Positions 11,272 through 20,549 of a stretch of 60,179 nucleotides of DNA are shown here, one piece after another. The DNA comes from Alphaproteobacteria bacterium. Its GTDB lineage: Bacteria > Pseudomonadota > Alphaproteobacteria > Rs-D84. Within the stretch, counting starts at the first letter, position 1; every line of letters begins with the position of its first letter. The notes beneath the pieces are model-generated. The model was given only the letters and a program-made list of their open reading frames with translations, did not search any database and was not told the DNA's origin. The position numbers were made by a program, and so were the translations under genes. The stretch lies in the NCBI GenBank assembly GCA_017427715.1, contig JAFRSF010000002.1, forward strand, positions 1 through 60,179, given 5' to 3'.

Positions 11272-11415
11272 TTATTTGCCACAGCTGCCAATCCATTTAG
11301 AAATAGAAATATCTTTGTGTAACAAGAAATCATATTCGCAGTTGCCAGATTTATAAGAACCTGTTCAGGCGGCCAATGTCAAAACAGCAAATAATGCTAA
11401 TAATACTTTTTTCAT
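11272..11415 (-). pseudogene. Small lipoprotein gene with TGA at the lipobox Cys codon
   Basis: A perfect ribosome-binding site (AAAGGAG) precedes ATG at 11415. The frame reads MKKVLLALFAVLTLAA, then TGA (11365-11367), then TGSYKSGNCEYD and on to a normal TAA after 47 codons. The TGA falls exactly where a lipobox (LTLAAC) needs cysteine, a one-base change from TGC or TGT. Downstream codons remain clean and include two Cys. TGA is used as a normal stop elsewhere in the window, so a nonsense mutation is the simplest reading. A sequencing error is possible, and recoding is less likely. The neighbouring lipoprotein at 41394 has an intact TGT at this position. Confidence 0.7.
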
Positions 11416-11482
11416 ATTTTCTCCTTTTAGGTTTCATACCCAGGTTTCATTATGATATATTTCCCATACGTTTTCAAGTTTT

Positions 11483-12781
11483 TTATTTTTTTAATATATC
11501 GCCGGATTTAATGTATTCAGGGGAACCCTTTTTCGCTTTTTTGCGCGCCAACTTAGCATATTTTTTGGCGTTTTTTTCGTCTTTATTCATTTTATAAAAC
11601 TCTGCCATTGCCCAATCAGATGTTGCGCTATCTGACACGCGTGCCAAAATCCAATATGCCAGGGGTGATGGTTCGTTTAATATAACCCGTCTGCATAATT
11701 CGCCAGCATGTTCTTTGTCACCGCTTTTGTTACGTTCAGCCAACACCACCGCCAAAGCGGTTTCAATTTGCGGCGCATTATTTGATAATGTTAAACTTTG
11801 TTTATACGCGTCCACACTGTCATCGTAATGCCCGTATTGATATTCTATGTCGCCCAACATTTCATAGAAATAGGGCGATTTTGGGTGTCGTTTAATCAAT
11901 GTTTGAATACCTGTTTTTGCGGTGCCCAAATTGCCTGCACGCATATTAGCAATTGCACGTGCATAAATCGCAGCATCTGATTTATCTTTGTATGGATACA
12001 AAGTCAAAACTGTTTTGTCGGTATCCAAATACCCAATCAATTTAGCACGCAGAATATCGTAATTTGTTTTTTCTTTGGCAATCTGATTTTTAGATTTTTT
12101 TGGTGTGTTTTTTAATTTGCCAATTTTGGTTTTTGCGTTATTTAATCTTTCACTGGTTAATGGATGATTTATTCTGTTCGGGTTAATACGTGTTTCAAAT
12201 GCGCCCTGAATATCATGCATTTGTTGAAAAACTTCTATTAATCCGTTTGGATCTTCGTTTGCTTTGACCATTAAATCAACTGCCAAATCATCAGCCATTC
12301 GTTCTTCATCTCGTGAAAAAGACAACATAGATTGTTGTGCAACACCAGCAGAACCGGCTAACACCCCGGCACCCGCAGACGGATTGCCACCTGCCACCAT
12401 CAATCCGATGCCCAGCGCCTGAATAATCATGGTTCGCATCATTTCGGCCTGCATTTTATCTGCGATTTGTATCATGTGGCCGCCGATTGTATGTCCCAGT
12501 TCATGCGCCACCACTGCGCGCAATGCGTTTGGTGATTTAATTTGTTTTAGTAATCCTGTATAAATAAATACATCTTCGCCACCACGAACAAAGGCATTAA
12601 AACTGTCATCGTTGATGATATATATTTTTAATCTGTTTTCTGGAATATTGGCGGCTTTGGCAATTGGTTTAATAATTTCTGTAATACCATATTCAACTTC
12701 TGTATCGTTAATTAATGTTGCACCATTTGCATTACACAGCAATCCGATTATTGTCAAAAAAAATAACATTATACGTTTCAT
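11483..12781 (-). CDS. M48-family periplasmic zinc metalloprotease with TPR-like tail (BepA-like)
   Basis: 432 residues with a signal peptide (MKRIMLFFLTIIGLLCNANG). The zinc-binding motif HELGH is at 93-97, with the downstream Glu in the motif EERMADDLAVDLM. The second half (about 260-420) is helical with TPR-like spacing. This resembles BepA/YfgC-type proteases that check outer-membrane protein assembly in the periplasm, which fits bamA elsewhere in the window. The start codon directly follows the recG stop (TAAATG), so translation is probably coupled. Confidence 0.88.
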   Translation of the reverse strand: MKRIMLFFLTIIGLLCNANGATLINDTEVEYGITEIIKPIAKAANIPENRLKIYIINDDSFNAFVRGGEDVFIYTGLLKQIKSPNALRAVVAHELGHTIGGHMIQIADKMQAEMMRTMIIQALGIGLMVAGGNPSAGAGVLAGSAGVAQQSMLSFSRDEERMADDLAVDLMVKANEDPNGLIEVFQQMHDIQGAFETRINPNRINHPLTSERLNNAKTKIGKLKNTPKKSKNQIAKEKTNYDILRAKLIGYLDTDKTVLTLYPYKDKSDAAIYARAIANMRAGNLGTAKTGIQTLIKRHPKSPYFYEMLGDIEYQYGHYDDSVDAYKQSLTLSNNAPQIETALAVVLAERNKSGDKEHAGELCRRVILNEPSPLAYWILARVSDSATSDWAMAEFYKMNKDEKNAKKYAKLARKKAKKGSPEYIKSGDILKK

Positions 12782-14848
12782 TTATGCACCTGCGGTTACA
12801 GAACAACCAAAAATCTGACGTAATTGTGCCGCCCAGATTTCATCATCGCTATTATTATTCATTGCAGCGGTCTGCGCCAATTTGAATAAATCCCTGTGTT
12901 CACGATAATTTACGAAATGGTATTGAATCCAACCACTTTGTTTAGTTCCCAGCAATTCGCCAACACCACGCATCATTAAATCTTGTTCAGCAATCACAAA
13001 TCCGTCTTCGGTTTCGCATAAAATATCCAATCTCTTTAATCCATCTGGGGTTATTTTATTACTATAAAGCAGTACACAATAAGATTGCTGTGAACCGCGT
13101 CCCACACGACCGCGTAATTGGTGCAGGGCAGCCAGCCCAAATCTTTCTGCATTTTCAATTACCATAATGGTCGCAGATGGAACATCAATACCGACTTCTA
13201 TGACAGTGGTAGATACCAAAATACGCATTTTAGAATCAGGGTCCGCAAACTGTGCCATTACTTTATCGCGTTCTTTTTTGTCCATTTGACCATGGCATAA
13301 TCCAACATGCGAAAATCTTGTGTTTAATTCTTCAAATCTAGATTGGGCAGCGGTCATATCAGACATTTCTGATTCTAACACCAATGGACATACCCAGAAT
13401 ACTTTTGCTCCCTTTTCAATTTGTGGTGCAATTCTGTCAATCAATGCATTTACACGCAAGGCCGGTATTTTAGATGTTTTAATTGGAATACGACCAGCCG
13501 GCTTTTCATTTATAATAGATATGTCCATATCTCCGTAAATTGTCATAGATAATGTACGCGGTATCGGTGTAGCGGACAGCGCCAACATATCCGGGTTACA
13601 TCCTTTTGTACGCATGTTGGTACGTTGTTGTACACCAAATCTATGTTGTTCATCGATTATAACCAATCCCAAATCTTTGTACATAACATCATCTGAAAAC
13701 AAAGCATGGGTACCAATGGCTATCTTCGTGCGCCCTGATTTTAAAGAAATTAATTTTTCGTTACGTGATGTACCTTTGTCCCGACCGGTCAACACATCAC
13801 ACACTAAACCCAATTTTTCACACATTGGCGCAAGTTTCGAATAATGTTGTTGAGCCAAAGTATCAGTTGGTGCCAGCAAAACACTTTGCGCACCACTTTC
13901 TGCCATTTTCACAGCTGCGGCCATTGCGACCATTGTTTTTCCGGAACCTACGTCACCTTGAACCAGTCGCATCATTGGTACTGGTTTTCGAAAATCAGCA
14001 AATATTTCATCGATTGTGCGTTGCTGGGCATTAGTTAATTGAAACGGCAGAATACTATAAAACTTGTCCATTAAATCATATTTTTTTGTGCGAATTGCGC
14101 GTTGATTTTTTTGTTCTTGTCGATTGCGTCTGTTGATGGCAATGGCGGTCTGATGTGCAAATAATTCACAGTAAGCCAACTTTGCCATATAGGTTCCGTT
14201 TGGTGTCAAATCTTCATCTGTTTCAGGATAATGCACATGTTCCAAAGCATCCAGAAATTCTAACATTCTTTCAGAACAAACATACGCGGAAATACGTTCA
14301 TGTATTATCTTAAAAATCTGGTCACGAACATTAGAAAATGTTTTTTGAGTTAAACCTTCGCCAGATGGATAAATTGCCTGATGTTTCGGAATCTTGTAGG
14401 CATTTTCGGGTGTTTCTATAAAATCAGGATGATTTATAATTGCGCCACTATTATGCGAATAATCCAATTTTCCACTGACAATACGCCATTTACCGATTGG
14501 CAATTTTTCAGTCCAATAATCCAAATAATTCACATTAAAAAATTGTATTGTGACGGGTGCAGCAAACTTATCTGCACATACAATTTGTGTTGGCCGTCTG
14601 CGACCACGAAATATACCGCCACGTTTATGGGATTTTACCATCAAAGATATTGTAATAGTGTCGCCCGTTTGTGCGTTTGTCACAGAATCCAATATTTCAC
14701 GTGGTCGTACATAAGATGGTGCGTGCAACAGAAAATCCAAAACCCGCCGTCCATTCAGAACTTCGTTAAACTTTGATGCCAGCACAGGTCCAACCCCATG
14801 TATGAATTGCAGGTCTGTATTAAAAAAATCAAAGATTTCTTTGTCCAT
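12782..14848 (-). CDS. recG: ATP-dependent DNA helicase RecG
   Basis: A branch-migrating helicase for stalled forks and recombination. The N-terminal wedge (OB-fold) domain covers about 1-230. The helicase motifs follow: Walker A GDVGSGKT, DEQHRFG (motif II), SATPIPRT (motif III), TTVIEVGIDVP (motif V) and QLRGRVGRG (motif VI). The length of 688 residues is typical. I use the ATG at 14848 (MDKEIFDFF): it lies 7 nt after a promoter-like -10 box and no Shine-Dalgarno supports the two upstream candidates. The M48 protease gene follows without a gap. Confidence 0.94.
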   Translation of the reverse strand: MDKEIFDFFNTDLQFIHGVGPVLASKFNEVLNGRRVLDFLLHAPSYVRPREILDSVTNAQTGDTITISLMVKSHKRGGIFRGRRRPTQIVCADKFAAPVTIQFFNVNYLDYWTEKLPIGKWRIVSGKLDYSHNSGAIINHPDFIETPENAYKIPKHQAIYPSGEGLTQKTFSNVRDQIFKIIHERISAYVCSERMLEFLDALEHVHYPETDEDLTPNGTYMAKLAYCELFAHQTAIAINRRNRQEQKNQRAIRTKKYDLMDKFYSILPFQLTNAQQRTIDEIFADFRKPVPMMRLVQGDVGSGKTMVAMAAAVKMAESGAQSVLLAPTDTLAQQHYSKLAPMCEKLGLVCDVLTGRDKGTSRNEKLISLKSGRTKIAIGTHALFSDDVMYKDLGLVIIDEQHRFGVQQRTNMRTKGCNPDMLALSATPIPRTLSMTIYGDMDISIINEKPAGRIPIKTSKIPALRVNALIDRIAPQIEKGAKVFWVCPLVLESEMSDMTAAQSRFEELNTRFSHVGLCHGQMDKKERDKVMAQFADPDSKMRILVSTTVIEVGIDVPSATIMVIENAERFGLAALHQLRGRVGRGSQQSYCVLLYSNKITPDGLKRLDILCETEDGFVIAEQDLMMRGVGELLGTKQSGWIQYHFVNYREHRDLFKLAQTAAMNNNSDDEIWAAQLRQIFGCSVTAGA

Positions 14849-14855
14849 GTTATAC

Positions 14856-14885
14856 ATGTTAGCAGACAAATGTGATTTTGTTCAA
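14856..14885 (-). promoter_or_regulatory. Predicted promoter of recG, leaderless type
   Basis: On the minus strand, TTGAAC (14885-14880), an 18-nt spacer and TAACAT (14861-14856) end 7 nt before the chosen ATG. It sits just downstream of the ackA terminator. Confidence 0.5.
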
Positions 14886-14886
14886 T

Positions 14887-14912
14887 AAAAAAACTGGCGG
14901 TTTTCCGCCAGT
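14887..14912 (-). terminator. Intrinsic terminator after ackA
   Basis: ACTGGCGG-AAAA-CCGCCAGT followed by seven T's on the minus strand, 22 nt after the ackA stop codon. Confidence 0.85.
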
Positions 14913-14933
14913 CATTTTTATGCGTATCGCAAA

Positions 14934-16175
14934 TTAATTCGCAAAAGAATAATTCATCTTTAAATGGTCAGGGTTGTAGGTACCATTGATAATTGCCAAA
15001 GTATCTTCAACAATGACTAATTCTTCATTTGTTGCAATCATCATAATTTTTACAGGGCTGTCGTCAGTGCTAATAATTGCTTCTTCAACACCTTTGCGTG
15101 CAACAGCATCTTCGTTTTTCTTTGGGTCTAATTTGATGCCCAAACCTTCCAGACCTTTGCAATATTGAGAACGCAAATAAGCATCATTTTCACCCACACC
15201 CGCAGTAAATACGATTGCATCAACATGACCAAGTTCAGCCATAAATGCACCAATATATTTGCGTACGGTGTGTGCTTCCATGTCAATAGCCAAACGGCAT
15301 TCTGACATAGATTCTTTGTTTGCTTCAACATCACGACGATCCGAGAAACACTTTGTAATACCCATTAAACCAGAATCTTTGTTCAAATGTTTCTGCATTT
15401 GTTCCGTGCTTAATCCCAATTTCTGCATTACATATAACACAACACCAGCATCTAAATCACCACAACGGGTTCCCATGATTAACCCAGCCACAGGTGTCAT
15501 ACCCAAAGATGTATCAACAGCAACACCATTACGAATTGCCGCTGCGGATGCGCCAGAACCAATATGCAAAGTAATTAAATTACATTTATCTGCAGGTTTA
15601 CCAAGCATTGCGGCTGCGCGTTTAGAAACGTATAAATGGGATGTTCCATGGTAACCATATCTGCGAACTTGTAAGTTTTTATACCATGCTTCTGGAATAG
15701 CATATCTAAAAGATTCTTCTGGCATGGTGTAATAAAATGCTGTATCAAATACTGCAACCTGTTTGGCATTAGGTATTAATTGTTGTGCAGCAACAATACC
15801 GACCAGCGCAGCAGGATTATGCAGTGGTGCAATATCTGATAGTTCATCAATTTTTTTCATAACTTCATCATTAATTTCCACAGAAGAATTAAATTTTTCA
15901 CCACCCAAAACAACACGATGACCAACACCACGTATTTCTGTAATATCAACAGATGCATCATGCAACATACCAACGACAGCATTTAATGCATCTTTGTGGT
16001 CTTTCATAACGATTTCTTTTCTGTCTTTGTGTCCGTCTGGATATTTTTGAGTGATAGAAGAATCTGGTAATCCGATTTTTTCAACCAAACCACCCACAAC
16101 GACTTTTTTTGTATCTGCATCAAAAACTTGATATTTCAGGGAAGAAGAACCGCAATTCAGAGCAAGTATGTACAT
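14934..16175 (-). CDS. ackA: Acetate kinase AckA
   Basis: It interconverts acetyl phosphate plus ADP with acetate plus ATP, the last step of acetate fermentation. The 413-residue protein starts MYILALNCGSSSLKYQ, the typical phosphate-loop N-terminus. YHGTSHLYVS, the HIGSGAS nucleotide loop and FTAGVGEN are family signatures. The start at 16175 has AAAGGA upstream; an 18-codon extension upstream has no support. No phosphotransacetylase gene is adjacent, so its partner must lie elsewhere. The gene is monocistronic, with a terminator after it. Confidence 0.95.
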   Translation of the reverse strand: MYILALNCGSSSLKYQVFDADTKKVVVGGLVEKIGLPDSSITQKYPDGHKDRKEIVMKDHKDALNAVVGMLHDASVDITEIRGVGHRVVLGGEKFNSSVEINDEVMKKIDELSDIAPLHNPAALVGIVAAQQLIPNAKQVAVFDTAFYYTMPEESFRYAIPEAWYKNLQVRRYGYHGTSHLYVSKRAAAMLGKPADKCNLITLHIGSGASAAAIRNGVAVDTSLGMTPVAGLIMGTRCGDLDAGVVLYVMQKLGLSTEQMQKHLNKDSGLMGITKCFSDRRDVEANKESMSECRLAIDMEAHTVRKYIGAFMAELGHVDAIVFTAGVGENDAYLRSQYCKGLEGLGIKLDPKKNEDAVARKGVEEAIISTDDSPVKIMMIATNEELVIVEDTLAIINGTYNPDHLKMNYSFAN

Positions 16176-16302
16176 GATTTTATCCTTTTGTTTTGTTAGA
16201 ATTATATTTTTACGGCAACAGAATAGCAAACAAATTGAACTGTTTCAATAATAAACTGATAAAAAACAATTGATAACAAAGATATTGACTATTGTATTTA
16301 GT

Positions 16303-18894
16303 TCAATTTCTACCATTTTGATTATACATATTAAGCGACAAATTGGTTTGTGCTTCGGTTCGGCCCTGCAAGTCATTCCAATATTCTTGAAGTATTAAGA
16401 CCTTGTTCAAGTTTTTTCTATCCCAACTTGTCAATGCTGCATTCATCGCTTTAATTGTTTTATTTATATCCTTGATATCTTTTTCTGCATTGTTAAATTT
16501 TTCTATCTTATTTGTAACGCTAACATATTCTTGGTTTTTTGCTGTTGCGTTATCATATTGTGTTTGGGCCGTTTTATATTTTTGGTCCGCTGTTTCATAT
16601 TCTTGGCTATATGTTTCGTATTCTTGTTCTAAACGCAGGTATTCATCGTACTGACTTTTGTGTTCTGTGCAAAAAGTTTGTGCCGCTTGAATCTTTTTGT
16701 AACGTTCTGAATTTGGATCGCTGTCTTGTTGTTCTAAATCTTTAAGATGGTGTTGTTTTTTGAGATTTTCAACATTTTGTTGTGCTATTTGGTCAGCAAG
16801 TGCTTTTTGTGTATCAGCATCGGTTTCCTTTGCTTTTGCATCTTCCAAAGATTTTATCAATTCTTTTTGATCCTGTATATCTTTTCTAAGTTGTAGTTCA
16901 TCTTTTTTATCAACAATCCGTTCGTACTGTTCGTATTCGTCCTTGACATTCTCTAGTTTTTTCATTTGTTCTTCGTGCTGTTTTAAGCGCTCTGCAATCC
17001 GATTTCGTTCGGTTTCAGCTGTTTCTATATCTTCTTTATATTTGGTAAATTGGTTTCCTCCCAGTATAGTGTCTTTTTGTGTTTCCAAGTTTTTTACCAA
17101 ATTTTTTATAGATTTTTCATCACTAATGCCCAATTGTTGTAATTGTTGGGCTTTCTCTTGTGTTTTTTTGTTGATAAGATTCTGAATGTCTTCTCTGGAA
17201 TTGGAACTGGCATGTTCAGTTACCCTGTTTTGTTCTGTATTAAAGGCCTTTGATAATAATCCGCTTTGATTATCTTTACCCGAAAATGTTCTGCCAGATA
17301 AAAAATAATTGTTTCCAATAAATGTCACAGCATAACCAATACCCATAAATGCGGCTTTGACACTTTTGTCAAAGGCAGATGTCACAAATTTTATAGCATC
17401 GTTGTTTTTATTCCATGATAAATCTTTGTCTGAAAAAATGGTAAAATCTGTCTGTTTTATTGTATCCATAATTTTACTGGTCAGCATACCATATTTCATA
17501 GCCGTCATAATTTCCATCGCAGTTTTGGCTTTATCCACAGCGTCTGGGTCATTATTATTTGGGTCTGCGGCTTTCAGTATAATTTGTTCAATGACGCATT
17601 TCATTTGTTTTGCATTTCGCCATGCACCGTCAACAGCATTTGGGATATCTGCTTTGATAGCATTCATGGTTTCAACAAACCAATCAAAGTGTTGTTCCAC
17701 AGTTTTATCAGAAAGTTTTTTCTTTACATCAGCAGATTTATCTAACAAAGTATTTAAACCATCTGCGGGTTTTATTCCCAGTTTATCAATTTGTTTAAAC
17801 AATTCTTTGGCTTGCGAGCTTTTAAATGCAGGTATGCTGCGTAATTCTTTGTATTTGTCAATTGTGTCCCTGTATGTATCAGCAGTCCATTTTTTTAATC
17901 GTTGCAGTGGTGTACGAACATCTTCAACTTTGGGTTTTATATAATCGTCACTTTTAGAATCTTGCCATGGAATTCTTGATTCTGCTTTTTCCACCCTTTC
18001 TGTTATTTTGTATAATCCGTCATATTTTTTATATTTTTCACGAACAGATTTGTCGTAATACAGGGTGTTTAAAAATTCGTTGATTGGCGCAATACCATTT
18101 GGACCCTTTTTTACGAAATCTTTAAGTGCTGTATCGTCTATTTTTGAAAAAGCATCTTCTTGGGTAATGACGTTTAATGCTTCGTCTATATTAAGTAATG
18201 CTTGCTGGTTCCGGTAATCTTCACCTCCTGCTATGGTAGGTTGATTTAAATATTGCCCCAAGGCCATAGAAATTTGTTTCAGTTTATCTCGTGCTTTGGT
18301 GTCTGTTCCATACTTTGGGGGTGTGGCAGTATTTTCCTTAATAAACTTGTCTAAATCCCGGATGTTGTCAAATTGTTTGCTGTTGCTGTCATCAATTTTG
18401 GTTGTGTTTCTTACAATCCAATTCTTTATTTCCGTTCGACGATCAGAAGTGTTTAAAAAGTTAAGAAGTTTGTTTATACTATTTTTACATTCATCAGTGG
18501 CCTGTGGAAGTTTAAAGTACGGTTTATCACCGACCATCCATCTGTCAATAAACCTAAGAATGTTTGTATCTCTGGGTTCTCTATAATCCACAGAATGGCT
18601 TTTTAAATCAGACAAAGTCAGAGTCATAGCTCTGTATATTTTATCTTGCAGTTCTGTTTGTAGTAATTCTTCTTCGTCTTGTGGGTCAGGCAGGTTTTTT
18701 GCCCTGTATTTACCAGGGGCAGTTGGATCTGGTTCTAAAAAATCTATAAACCATCTTTCTTGCTCTGCAGTCAGCAAGCCCTTTTCTTTTTCATCAAGCA
18801 ATCTGGCCATAACATTGGTGTTTTCCACCATTGCCTTAGCATGCAAGCGTCTATAATACTTCTTTAGATAATCACCGTATTTATTATCTGCCAT
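16303..18894 (-). CDS. Large coiled-coil protein of unknown function
   Basis: 863 residues, hydrophilic, rich in Lys, Glu, Gln and Asp. Residues about 1-480 are helical and charged. A single hydrophobic patch (AAFMGIGYAVTFIGNNYFL) lies near residue 530, and the last 330 residues are long coiled coil with heptads (for example LEQEYETYSQEYETADQ). There is no signal peptide at the N-terminus (MADNKYGDYLKKYY). The composition resembles cytoplasmic or secreted effector-like scaffold proteins of host-associated bacteria, but no family is recognised. GGGG lies about 9 nt before the ATG. It has no obvious operon partner. Confidence 0.75.
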   Translation of the reverse strand: MADNKYGDYLKKYYRRLHAKAMVENTNVMARLLDEKEKGLLTAEQERWFIDFLEPDPTAPGKYRAKNLPDPQDEEELLQTELQDKIYRAMTLTLSDLKSHSVDYREPRDTNILRFIDRWMVGDKPYFKLPQATDECKNSINKLLNFLNTSDRRTEIKNWIVRNTTKIDDSNSKQFDNIRDLDKFIKENTATPPKYGTDTKARDKLKQISMALGQYLNQPTIAGGEDYRNQQALLNIDEALNVITQEDAFSKIDDTALKDFVKKGPNGIAPINEFLNTLYYDKSVREKYKKYDGLYKITERVEKAESRIPWQDSKSDDYIKPKVEDVRTPLQRLKKWTADTYRDTIDKYKELRSIPAFKSSQAKELFKQIDKLGIKPADGLNTLLDKSADVKKKLSDKTVEQHFDWFVETMNAIKADIPNAVDGAWRNAKQMKCVIEQIILKAADPNNNDPDAVDKAKTAMEIMTAMKYGMLTSKIMDTIKQTDFTIFSDKDLSWNKNNDAIKFVTSAFDKSVKAAFMGIGYAVTFIGNNYFLSGRTFSGKDNQSGLLSKAFNTEQNRVTEHASSNSREDIQNLINKKTQEKAQQLQQLGISDEKSIKNLVKNLETQKDTILGGNQFTKYKEDIETAETERNRIAERLKQHEEQMKKLENVKDEYEQYERIVDKKDELQLRKDIQDQKELIKSLEDAKAKETDADTQKALADQIAQQNVENLKKQHHLKDLEQQDSDPNSERYKKIQAAQTFCTEHKSQYDEYLRLEQEYETYSQEYETADQKYKTAQTQYDNATAKNQEYVSVTNKIEKFNNAEKDIKDINKTIKAMNAALTSWDRKNLNKVLILQEYWNDLQGRTEAQTNLSLNMYNQNGRN

Positions 18895-19033
18895 AATTAT
18901 TACCCCTAGATATTTTTATCTTTTTCGTTGTAGCAATTGTATCATTTTTTTGGGTTTTGTTCAAGTTTTTTGTCATTTTTATGTGGTTTTTGTTCCTGTC
19001 AAAAAAATGAAACGTTGGGTATATATTTATAGC

Positions 19034-19651
19034 ATGAAAATTATAAATATTCTTTTGAAAATGATACCTTATATTTTGTCTATTGTGGGCGGAATAATTG
19101 TTTTTGATATTTCCCAGAATTATATGCATGCAGCGGGTTGGAAAGATTTGATGGATAATATTGCTGCATCACTGTTGGCCATACCTTTGGTGTTTTTATT
19201 TTATGATTATTCAAATTATTTGATTACAAGACGTGTGCATAAACATATGCACAATAACATAATTAATTCTGTGGATTCCTATCTGTTTAAAATATTGACA
19301 CAGATTAAAAATATAGCCAATCTGCCGCGTATAGAGGTTCCAATGCAAGATTTAAATTTAAACTATAAAAAATTGAATTTTAATATACGATATCTGCATA
19401 CGTTGCGCAAACAATTGCATGAATTAGAAGATTTACTTTATAAATCGGATAAAATAGAAGTATTAGACCCCCAACATACCCAGATTTTGTCTTTCATAAC
19501 CCAAGAATTGAATCAGATTTTAAACGAATGCAAATATCACAATTCACCACGTGAAATCGCTAGATACTTGGAAACAACTTTGTCAATGATAGATGATTGG
19601 TTTTATGCTACTGGATACACCAGCAGAACAAAGCAGAAAAACAAAGAATAA
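19034..19651 (+). CDS. Membrane protein with two helices and helical tail, unknown
   Basis: 205 residues starting MKIINILLKMIPYILS. Two hydrophobic segments (about 8-28 and 45-65) are followed by a cytoplasmic helical domain of about 130 residues, rich in Leu, Lys and Asn. No motif is recognised. The start is uncertain: ATGs at 19007 and 19034 are both in frame and neither has a good ribosome-binding site. I prefer 19034 because it gives a conventional membrane N-terminus. It is followed by tRNA-Lys. Confidence 0.6.
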   Translation: MKIINILLKMIPYILSIVGGIIVFDISQNYMHAAGWKDLMDNIAASLLAIPLVFLFYDYSNYLITRRVHKHMHNNIINSVDSYLFKILTQIKNIANLPRIEVPMQDLNLNYKKLNFNIRYLHTLRKQLHELEDLLYKSDKIEVLDPQHTQILSFITQELNQILNECKYHNSPREIARYLETTLSMIDDWFYATGYTSRTKQKNKE

Positions 19652-19726
19652 ATTAATAATGTTGCCCAAAACATTTTTTTAAAAAAAATCTTGATTTTAT
19701 GTTTTTTATATGTCAAAATGTTGCCC

Positions 19727-19750
19727 GAACCCAACGCAGAAATGTATAGA
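19727..19750 (+). promoter_or_regulatory. Probable promoter of tRNA-Lys
   Basis: TTGCCC, an 18-nt spacer and TATAGA end about 10 nt before the first base of the tRNA. The -35 match is moderate. Confidence 0.45.
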
Positions 19751-19759
19751 AAGGTTTCT

Positions 19760-19835
19760 GGAGGCATAGCTCAGTTGGTAGAGCAAATGACTTTTAATCA
19801 TTGGGTCCAGAGTTCGAATCTCTGTGCCTCCACCA
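19760..19835 (+). tRNA. tRNA-Lys(TTT)
   Basis: 76 nt with encoded CCA. The acceptor stem GGAGGCA/TGCCTCC pairs fully, the D-loop contains AGTTGGTA, the anticodon loop CTTTTAA gives anticodon TTT, and the T-loop is TTCGAAT. Confidence 0.97.
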
Positions 19836-19841
19836 CGATTG

Positions 19842-19866
19842 AAACCACCGTTTGGTGGTTTTTTCA
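19842..19866 (+). terminator. Terminator after tRNA-Lys
   Basis: AAACCACC-GTTT-GGTGGTTT followed by T's, 6 nt after the tRNA 3' end. Confidence 0.8.
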
Positions 19867-19902
19867 TTTTTGCCCGCAAACATATTAATTAATGGTAAAC
19901 AA

Positions 19903-20478
19903 ATGATAGAAACACGACAAAACAACCCACAAATCTGCGCCATTGTGGCAGTGGGTCCCGATAATGTTATTGGGTTAAATGGAACTATGCCGTGGCATTC
20001 GCGGGCGGATTTTTACCATTTTAAAAAAATGACGGTTGGTTTTCCCGTAATTTTCGGTAAAAATACTTTCTTTAATTTACCAAAATATCCATTACCAAAG
20101 CGGTTGAATATAGTATGCAGTTCATCATATAAAAACGAAAATATGGGTGATTATGTGCGTGCTTCGTCTCTGGAAGATGCTGTGAAATATTGCGCAGGAT
20201 TTGAAAGATTGTTTGTTTGTGGGGGTGGGGCGCTTTATAAATATTCTTTGGAACAAGATTATATTGATACCCTATATTTGACTAAATTAATTGCGCCAGA
20301 ATTGTCTGAACAAATTGCGAAAAATCCCACGTTGTATACCCGTTTTCCTGTTGATATCACGATGTTTTTAAATTCAGACAAATGGCGTGCGCAACAAATT
20401 GTTTATCCAGCGGGTACTTTACCCCAAGAAAACACCGATATAATCGCACAATTTTTTAAATGTGTCAGAACACGCTAG
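19903..20478 (+). CDS. folA: Dihydrofolate reductase
   Basis: It reduces dihydrofolate to tetrahydrofolate with NADPH. 191 residues starting MIETRQNN. Family signatures: AIVAVGPDNVIGLNGTMPWH at the N-terminus, the catalytic acidic residue in RADFYHFKK, and the NADPH-binding stretches GFPVIFGKNTF and FVCGGGALYKY. The C-terminal part is slightly longer than the E. coli enzyme. I use the ATG at 19903; the upstream frame runs through the tRNA terminator. No thyA is adjacent, but a damaged thymidine kinase gene lies at 52 kb. Confidence 0.88.
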   Translation: MIETRQNNPQICAIVAVGPDNVIGLNGTMPWHSRADFYHFKKMTVGFPVIFGKNTFFNLPKYPLPKRLNIVCSSSYKNENMGDYVRASSLEDAVKYCAGFERLFVCGGGALYKYSLEQDYIDTLYLTKLIAPELSEQIAKNPTLYTRFPVDITMFLNSDKWRAQQIVYPAGTLPQENTDIIAQFFKCVRTR

Positions 20479-20511
20479 GTGTTTTGTCTTTTTATAGTGT
20501 ATGCGCATTTA

Positions 20512-20540
20512 TTGACACGCCATGCCATTTATGATACAAT
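20512..20540 (+). promoter_or_regulatory. Strong promoter, nearly leaderless
   Basis: TTGACA (20512-20517), a 17-nt spacer and TACAAT (20535-20540). The ATG at 20550 is only 9 nt after the -10 box, leaving a 5' leader of about 3 nt. Confidence 0.7.
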
Positions 20541-20549
20541 TTGAACATT

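Noticed and set aside
11365..11367. UGA read as Cys or selenocysteine
   Set aside because: TGA ends other genes here (20550, 38433, 47377), and no SECIS-like hairpin was evident. A mutation is simpler.
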